A stretch of 64,000 nucleotides of DNA. Origin: Klebsiella indica. Lineage in GTDB: Bacteria; Pseudomonadota; Gammaproteobacteria; Enterobacterales; Enterobacteriaceae. The stretch spans positions 124,001 through 188,000 of the forward strand of contig NZ_VCHQ01000011.1 in NCBI RefSeq assembly GCF_005860775.1. The letters run 5' to 3'. A program made the position numbers and the translations under genes. The notes beneath the pieces are model-generated. The model did not search any database and was not told where the DNA came from. It worked only from the letters and a program-made list of their open reading frames with translations. Positions within the stretch are counted from its first letter, which is position 1; every line of letters starts with the position of its first letter. Below, piece by piece: positions 58,913 to 64,000 of the stretch.

Positions 58913-59713
58913 ATGAGACTGATCCCCCTGGTAACAGCTGAACAAGTAGGTAAATGGGCTGCCCGCCACATCGTTAACCGTATCAATGCGTTCAAACCCA
59001 CGGCGGACCGCCCCTTTGTTCTGGGTCTGCCTACCGGCGGCACGCCTCTGACCGCCTACAAAGCATTGGTTGAAATGCACAAAGCAGGCCTGGTCAGCTT
59101 TAAGCATGTTGTCACATTCAACATGGATGAATACGTTGGCCTGCCGAAAGAGCATCCGGAAAGCTATCATAGTTTTATGCACCGCAACTTTTTTGACCAC
59201 GTTGATATTCCGGCGGAAAACATTAACCTGTTGAATGGTAACGCACCAGATATTGATGCAGAATGTCGCCTCTATGAAGAAAAAATCCGCGCCTATGGCA
59301 AAATTAATCTGTTTATGGGCGGCGTGGGTAACGATGGTCACATCGCCTTTAATGAACCGGCGTCTTCTCTGGCTTCACGCACCCGTATAAAAACCCTGAC
59401 CCATGAAACCCGCGTAGCGAACTCTCGCTTCTTCGACGGTGATGTAAACCAGGTGCCTAAATACGCGCTCACCGTTGGCGTAGGGACATTACTTGATGCG
59501 GAAGAAGTGATGATTCTGGTACTTGGGCAGCAGAAATCACTGGCGCTGCAGGCGGCGGTCGAAGGCAACGTTAACCACATGTGGACCATTACCTGTCTAC
59601 AGTTGCATCCGAAAGCGGTAATGGTCTGCGATGAACCGTCTACTATGGAGTTAAAAGTTAAAACGCTGAAATATTTCAAAGAGCTGGAAGCTGAAAACAT
59701 CAAAGGTTTGTAA
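58913..59713 (+). CDS. nagB: Glucosamine-6-phosphate deaminase NagB
   Basis: It converts glucosamine 6-phosphate to fructose 6-phosphate and ammonia and is allosterically activated by GlcNAc-6-P. Family signature [18 protein letters not shown]. Catalytic residues lie in [21 protein letters not shown] (Asp72) and [18 protein letters not shown] (Asp141, His143). 266 aa. First gene of nagBACD. Confidence 0.98.
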   Translation: MRLIPLVTAEQVGKWAARHIVNRINAFKPTADRPFVLGLPTGGTPLTAYKALVEMHKAGLVSFKHVVTFNMDEYVGLPKEHPESYHSFMHRNFFDHVDIPAENINLLNGNAPDIDAECRLYEEKIRAYGKINLFMGGVGNDGHIAFNEPASSLASRTRIKTLTHETRVANSRFFDGDVNQVPKYALTVGVGTLLDAEEVMILVLGQQKSLALQAAVEGNVNHMWTITCLQLHPKAVMVCDEPSTMELKVKTLKYFKELEAENIKGL

Positions 59714-59773
59714 GGCAGTTTCGTTCCGCGGTTGCCCCCGCGGGACAACCATTTTTGACAACCGGGGGTCGTA

Positions 59774-60922
59774 ATGTATGCATTAACCCAGGGCCGGATT
59801 TACACCGGTCATGAAATTCTGGATGACCATGCGATTGTTATCGCTAATGGCCTTATCGAACGTCTCTGTCCGCAGGCTGAACTGCCGGCAGGCGTTGAAC
59901 CGCGCCCGGTTGATGGCGCCATTCTTGCCCCCGGCTTTATTGATGTTCAGCTTAACGGCTGTGGCGGTGTACAGTTCAATGACACGCCAGATGCAGTCAC
60001 CGTTGATACGCTGGAAATTATGCAGAAGGCGAATCAACGTTCTGGCTGCACCAGCTATTTACCGACGCTGATTACCACCAGCGATGATCTCATGAAACAG
60101 GGCGTGCGCGTTATGCGCGAGTACCGGCAAAAGCATCCCAACCAGGCGCTCGGTCTGCATCTCGAAGGTCCATGGCTGAATATAGTCAAAAAAGGCACGC
60201 ATAATCCGAAGTTCGTGCGCAAACCGGATGCCGCGCTGGTCGATTTCCTTTGTGACAACGCAGATGTGATTACCAAAATTACGCTCGCACCAGAGTGCGT
60301 CGAGCCGGAAGTGATCCGCAAACTGGTGGCTGCCGGTATCATTGTCTCCGCAGGTCATTCCAACGCAACGCTGAAAGAAGCGAAAGTCGGTTTCCGCGCC
60401 GGCATCACTTTCGCTACTCATCTGTTTAACGCAATGCCCTATATTACCGGACGCGAACCGGGTCTGACGGGGGCGATTTTCGACGAACCGGATGTCTACT
60501 GCGGTATCATTGCCGACGGTTTACATGTTGATTACGCTAACATCCGCCTCGCTAAACGCCTGAAAGGCGACAAACTGTGTCTCGTTACCGACGCAACGGC
60601 CCCTGCAGGTGCCAATATTGAGCAGTTCATTTTTGCCGGTAAAACAATATACTACCGGAACGGATTGTGTGTTGATGAGAACGGTACCCTTAGCGGATCT
60701 TCGTTGACCATGATTGAAGGGGTTCATAACCTCGTAAAACATTGCGGCATCGCGCTGGACGAAGCGTTGCGTATGGCAACCCTCTACCCTGCCCGCGCAA
60801 TTGGCGTAGGTAAACAGTTGGGCTGTATTGCGCCGGGGATGGTCGCAAACCTGACTGCATTCACCCGCGATTATAAAATCACTAAGACCATCGTTAATGG
60901 TAACGAGGTCGTCACTGAGTAA
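59774..60922 (+). CDS. nagA: N-acetylglucosamine-6-phosphate deacetylase NagA
   Basis: This metal-dependent amidohydrolase makes glucosamine 6-phosphate and acetate. Metal ligands are in [11 protein letters not shown] (Glu about 131), [13 protein letters not shown] (His about 195) and [18 protein letters not shown] (His about 216); the catalytic Asp is in [10 protein letters not shown] (about 273). 382 aa. It lies 60 bp after nagB, a gap with a small hairpin (GGTTGCCCCCGCGGGACAACC). Confidence 0.98.
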   Translation: MYALTQGRIYTGHEILDDHAIVIANGLIERLCPQAELPAGVEPRPVDGAILAPGFIDVQLNGCGGVQFNDTPDAVTVDTLEIMQKANQRSGCTSYLPTLITTSDDLMKQGVRVMREYRQKHPNQALGLHLEGPWLNIVKKGTHNPKFVRKPDAALVDFLCDNADVITKITLAPECVEPEVIRKLVAAGIIVSAGHSNATLKEAKVGFRAGITFATHLFNAMPYITGREPGLTGAIFDEPDVYCGIIADGLHVDYANIRLAKRLKGDKLCLVTDATAPAGANIEQFIFAGKTIYYRNGLCVDENGTLSGSSLTMIEGVHNLVKHCGIALDEALRMATLYPARAIGVGKQLGCIAPGMVANLTAFTRDYKITKTIVNGNEVVTE

Positions 60923-60930
60923 ATAAAAGT

Positions 60931-62151
60931 ATGACAGCTGGCGGACAAGCTCAAATTGGTAATGTCGATCTGGTAAAACAGCTAAACAGCGCAGCCGTCT
61001 ATCGGCTCATCGATCAACATGGCCCGATTTCGCGTATACAGGTCGCGGAACAAAGCCAGCTTGCCCCTGCCAGCGTAACCAAAATTACGCGTCAACTTAT
61101 TGAACGCGGCCTGATCAAAGAAGTCGATCAGCAGGCCTCCACCGGGGGCCGACGCGCCATTTCCATTGTTGCCGAAACCCGTAACTTCCACGCCATCGGC
61201 GTACGTCTTGGCCGCTATGACGCAACCCTGACGCTGTACGATTTAAGCAGTAAAACCCTCGAAGAAGAACATTATCCCCTGCCGGAAAGAACCCAGGAAA
61301 CGCTGGAGCATGCGCTGCTCAATATCATTGCCGACTTTATGGAACGCTGCCAGCGCAAAATCCGTGAGCTGATCGCCATCTCGGTTATCCTTCCTGGCCT
61401 TGTCGATCCAGAAAGCGGCGTGATTCGCTATATGCCGCACATTCAGGTTGAAAACTGGGGGCTGGTGGACGCGCTGGAAAAACGGTTTAAAGTGACCTGC
61501 TTTGTGGGTCACGATATCCGTAGCCTCGCGCTGGCGGAACACTATTTTGGCGCGAGCCACGACTGTGCAGACTCGATTCTGGTACGTGTACACCGCGGGA
61601 CCGGTGCCGGTATCATCTCCAACGGGCGAATTTTTATTGGCCGCAATGGCAATGTCGGCGAAATTGGCCATATCCAGGTAGACCCTTTAGGCGAACGCTG
61701 CCACTGCGGCAACTTTGGCTGTCTGGAAACCATCGCCGCTAATGCCGCCATAGAACACCGCGTTCGCCACCTGCTGGAGCAGGGGTATCAAAGCAAGCTC
61801 ACCCTCAATGACTGCACGATAAAAGCTATCTGCAAAGCGGCAAACAAGGGCGATGCGCTGGCCTGCGAGGTCATCGGGCATGTCGGCCGCCATCTTGGCA
61901 AAACCATCGCCATTGCTATTAACCTGTTTAATCCGCAAAAAGTGGTGATTGCCGGGGAAATTGTTGAAGCGGAAAAAGTGCTGCTGCCAGCGATTGAAGC
62001 CTGCATTAATACCCAGGTGCTGAAGGCATTCCGTAAAAATCTGCCTGTGGTACGGTCCACCCTCGATCATCGTTCGGCAATCGGTGCTTTTGCGCTGGTG
62101 AAGCGTGCCATGCTCAATGGGATCCTGCTTCAGCATTTGCTGGAAAGCTAA
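60931..62151 (+). CDS. nagC: ROK-family repressor NagC
   Basis: This repressor/activator for amino-sugar genes is induced by GlcNAc-6-P. It has an N-terminal winged helix (GPISRIQVAEQSQLAPASVTKITRQLIERGL) and a ROK domain with ligand and zinc motifs (GTGAGIISNG; CHCGNFGCLETIAANAA). 406 aa, full length, 8 bp after nagA. Targets in this window are the nagE-nagB spacer and chiP. Confidence 0.97.
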   Translation: MTAGGQAQIGNVDLVKQLNSAAVYRLIDQHGPISRIQVAEQSQLAPASVTKITRQLIERGLIKEVDQQASTGGRRAISIVAETRNFHAIGVRLGRYDATLTLYDLSSKTLEEEHYPLPERTQETLEHALLNIIADFMERCQRKIRELIAISVILPGLVDPESGVIRYMPHIQVENWGLVDALEKRFKVTCFVGHDIRSLALAEHYFGASHDCADSILVRVHRGTGAGIISNGRIFIGRNGNVGEIGHIQVDPLGERCHCGNFGCLETIAANAAIEHRVRHLLEQGYQSKLTLNDCTIKAICKAANKGDALACEVIGHVGRHLGKTIAIAINLFNPQKVVIAGEIVEAEKVLLPAIEACINTQVLKAFRKNLPVVRSTLDHRSAIGAFALVKRAMLNGILLQHLLES

Positions 62152-62196
62152 AGCCGCTTTATAGTTTCGCCTTTCTTTAAAGATGTCGGACTGCCC

Positions 62197-62949
62197 ATGA
62201 CCATTCAAAATATAATTTGTGATATCGACGGCGTGCTGATGCATGACAATGTGGCTGTGCCGGGCGCCGCTGAGTTCATCAAGCGTATTCTCGAAAAAGA
62301 GATGCCGCTGGTGATGCTGACCAACTACCCTTCACAAACCGGCCAGGATCTGGCGAACCGCTTTGCGACTGCGGGAATAGATGTACCCGATACCGCCTTT
62401 TATACCTCCGCAATGGCCACCGCGGATTTCCTGCGCCGCCAGGAAGGTAAGAAAGCCTACGTCGTTGGCGAAGGCGCACTGATTCACGAACTGTACAAAG
62501 CCGGGTTTACTATCACTGACGTCAACCCTGATTTTGTTATCGTCGGTGAAACCCGCTCTTTTAACTGGGAGATGATGCATAAGGCGGCTTTTTTTGTCGC
62601 CAACGGCGCGCGTTTTATCGCTACTAACCCGGATACTCACGGTCGCGGCTATTATCCGGCCTGCGGTGCCTTATGCGCTGGTATTGAAAAAATCTCTGGC
62701 CGTAAGCCATTCTACGTCGGTAAACCAAGTCCGTGGATCATCCGTTCCGCACTCAATAAAATGCAGGCGCATTCTGAGCAAACCGTCATCGTCGGCGATA
62801 ATCTGCGCACGGATATTCTGGCAGGCTTCCAGGCCGGGCTGGAAACCATTCTGGTTCTTTCCGGCGTCGCCACGCTCGATGATATCGACGGCATGCCGTT
62901 CCGACCGTCGTGGATTTATCCCTCCGTTGCAGAAATTGATATTTTCTGA
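62197..62949 (+). CDS. nagD: HAD-family nucleotide phosphatase NagD
   Basis: A HAD-superfamily phosphatase that in E. coli prefers UMP and GMP. Motif I is CDIDGVLMHD, motif II LTNYPSQTGQD, the cap domain lies about 70-180, and motif III/IV VGDNLRTDILAG. 250 aa. Last gene of nagBACD; its link to amino-sugar breakdown is by operon only. A terminator follows. Confidence 0.96.
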   Translation: MTIQNIICDIDGVLMHDNVAVPGAAEFIKRILEKEMPLVMLTNYPSQTGQDLANRFATAGIDVPDTAFYTSAMATADFLRRQEGKKAYVVGEGALIHELYKAGFTITDVNPDFVIVGETRSFNWEMMHKAAFFVANGARFIATNPDTHGRGYYPACGALCAGIEKISGRKPFYVGKPSPWIIRSALNKMQAHSEQTVIVGDNLRTDILAGFQAGLETILVLSGVATLDDIDGMPFRPSWIYPSVAEIDIF

Positions 62950-62952
62950 GCA

Positions 62953-62976
62953 AAACCACGTCCCCGGACGTGGTTT
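62953..62976 (+). terminator. nagBACD terminator
   Basis: AAACCACGTCC-CC-GGACGTGGTTT followed by CTTATTTTT, six bases after the nagD stop. Confidence 0.85.
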
Positions 62977-63228
62977 CTTATTTTTCTGGTCTTCCTGACA
63001 GCATTTCATCTAAAAAAAATGCACCAGCATTGAATATTCCTCAATGAAAGCGCTCAAAATATACTCTTTTTTTACTATTCAATAATCACCATTGCATTAT
63101 TTTCTTTTTCGGCCGTAAAACCCTTGCGCCCTCAGTCCCTTTGCGGCATTTTCTTAAGCATGCATTGAGGCTTCGCGGCAAAATGAAGCCAGCACAACAT
63201 CAAACAAGACAGGGTAACGGAGAAGGCT

Positions 63229-64000
63229 ATGTGTTCGATTTTTGGCGTACTGGATATTAAAACTGATGCGGGCGAGCTGCGTAAAAAGGCGCTGGAACTT
63301 TCCCGTCTGATGCGCCACCGTGGTCCGGACTGGTCCGGCATCTATGCTTGTGATAAAGCGATTCTGGCGCATGAACGCCTCTCTATCGTCGACGTGAACG
63401 CCGGCGCGCAGCCGCTGTATAACGCGCAAAAAACTCACGCCCTCGCCGTCAACGGTGAAATCTACAACCACCAGGCACTGCGCGCGGAATATGGTGACCG
63501 CTACGCTTTCCAGACCGGTTCCGACTGCGAAGTGATCCTGGCGCTGTACCAGGAGAAAGGCCCGGAGTTTCTGGACGATCTGCAAGGAATGTTTGCCTTC
63601 GCTCTCTACGATAGCGAAAAAGATGCTTATCTGATTGGCCGTGACCACATCGGAATTATCCCACTGTATATGGGGCATGACGAACACGGCAACTTCTACG
63701 TTGCTTCAGAAATGAAGGCGCTGGTTCCGGTATGCCGCACCATTAAAGAGTTCCCGGCGGGCAGCTACCTGTGGAGCAAAGACGGCGAGATCCGCCAGTA
63801 TTATCAGCGCGACTGGTTCGAGTATGATGCGGTTAAAGACAACGTCACCGACAAAAACGAACTGCGTCAGGCGCTGGAAGAGTCGGTGAAAAGCCACCTG
63901 ATGTCCGATGTTCCATACGGGGTTCTGTTGTCCGGCGGCCTGGATTCATCGATTATTTCCGCCATCACCAAAAAATTTGCCGCGCGCCGCGTCGAAGATC
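63229..64000 (+). CDS. asnB: Asparagine synthetase B AsnB (5' part, cut by window end)
   Basis: This glutamine-dependent asparagine synthetase is visible for the first 257 of about 554 residues. It has the N-terminal nucleophile glutaminase domain: Cys2 (MCSIFGVLDIK), RHRGPDWSG, ERLSIVDVNAGAQPL and NGEIYNHQALR. The ATP-pyrophosphatase loop VLLSGGLDSSIISAI marks the synthetase domain. GGAGAAGGCT precedes the ATG. The frame is open to the window edge. Confidence 0.97.
   Translation, partial: MCSIFGVLDIKTDAGELRKKALELSRLMRHRGPDWSGIYACDKAILAHERLSIVDVNAGAQPLYNAQKTHALAVNGEIYNHQALRAEYGDRYAFQTGSDCEVILALYQEKGPEFLDDLQGMFAFALYDSEKDAYLIGRDHIGIIPLYMGHDEHGNFYVASEMKALVPVCRTIKEFPAGSYLWSKDGEIRQYYQRDWFEYDAVKDNVTDKNELRQALEESVKSHLMSDVPYGVLLSGGLDSSIISAITKKFAARRVED

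Overview
The window is chromosomal DNA of an enteric bacterium very close to Salmonella enterica. Protein after protein matches the E. coli/Salmonella core set, and the tricarballylate genes tcuRABC next to fur and a pcp gene inside the 5-oxoproline cluster point to Salmonella rather than E. coli. I cannot name the serovar. The segment runs from the lysine/valine tRNA operon to asnB, in an order collinear with E. coli but lacking several genes that E. coli carries here (dtpD, abrB, the ybg fimbrial genes, mngRAB, speF-potE, an intact chiQ).

Layout. 1-1690: AT-rich, poorly conserved accessory DNA with one apparently frameshifted unknown gene and one small membrane-protein candidate. 1727-2594: minus-strand operon of four tRNA-Lys and one tRNA-Val with repeated spacers. 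2678-8347: minus-strand tol-pal envelope operon (ybgC-tolQRAB-pal-cpoB). 8497-11764: cydABX-ybgE (cytochrome bd-I), with an ERIC repeat inserted in the start of ybgE. 11765-13210: about 1.4 kb without genes, holding the cyd control region. 13211-23100: sdhCDAB-sucABCD, the TCA-cycle operon, divergent from gltA (23756-25039). 25255-31559: nei, pcp, a DUF979/DUF969 membrane pair, pxpA, pxpC, pxpB and ybgI, which together look like a 5-oxoproline (pyroglutamate) release, transport and hydrolysis unit. 31809-34345: phrB, ybgA, ybfA. 34655-42439: kdpFABCDE potassium uptake and its sensor/regulator, directly followed by a 24-codon remnant of potE. 42607-47766: pgm, seqA, ybfF, ybfE, fldA, fur. 47893-52797: tcuR-tcuABC. 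52965-56471: chitoporin chiP and glnS. 56647-62949: nagE divergent from nagBACD. 63229-64000: the start of asnB, cut by the window end.

Working together: citrate synthase, 2-oxoglutarate dehydrogenase, succinyl-CoA synthetase and succinate dehydrogenase form a continuous TCA arc. Their quinol feeds respiration, including the CydABX oxidase. The chiP, nagE and nagBACD genes form a chitosugar/GlcNAc uptake and catabolism group under NagC. The pcp-pxp group would salvage N-terminal pyroglutamate and 5-oxoproline to glutamate.

The window is mostly well-known core genome. The most interesting points are structural: an ERIC element that appears to have replaced the ybgE start codon, a nearly scarless speF-potE loss, rtT-like repeats built on tRNA-Lys 3' ends, the expanded 5-oxoproline locus, and a homopolymer frameshift in an unknown gene at the left edge. 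I found no clearly undescribed defence, CRISPR or mobile system.
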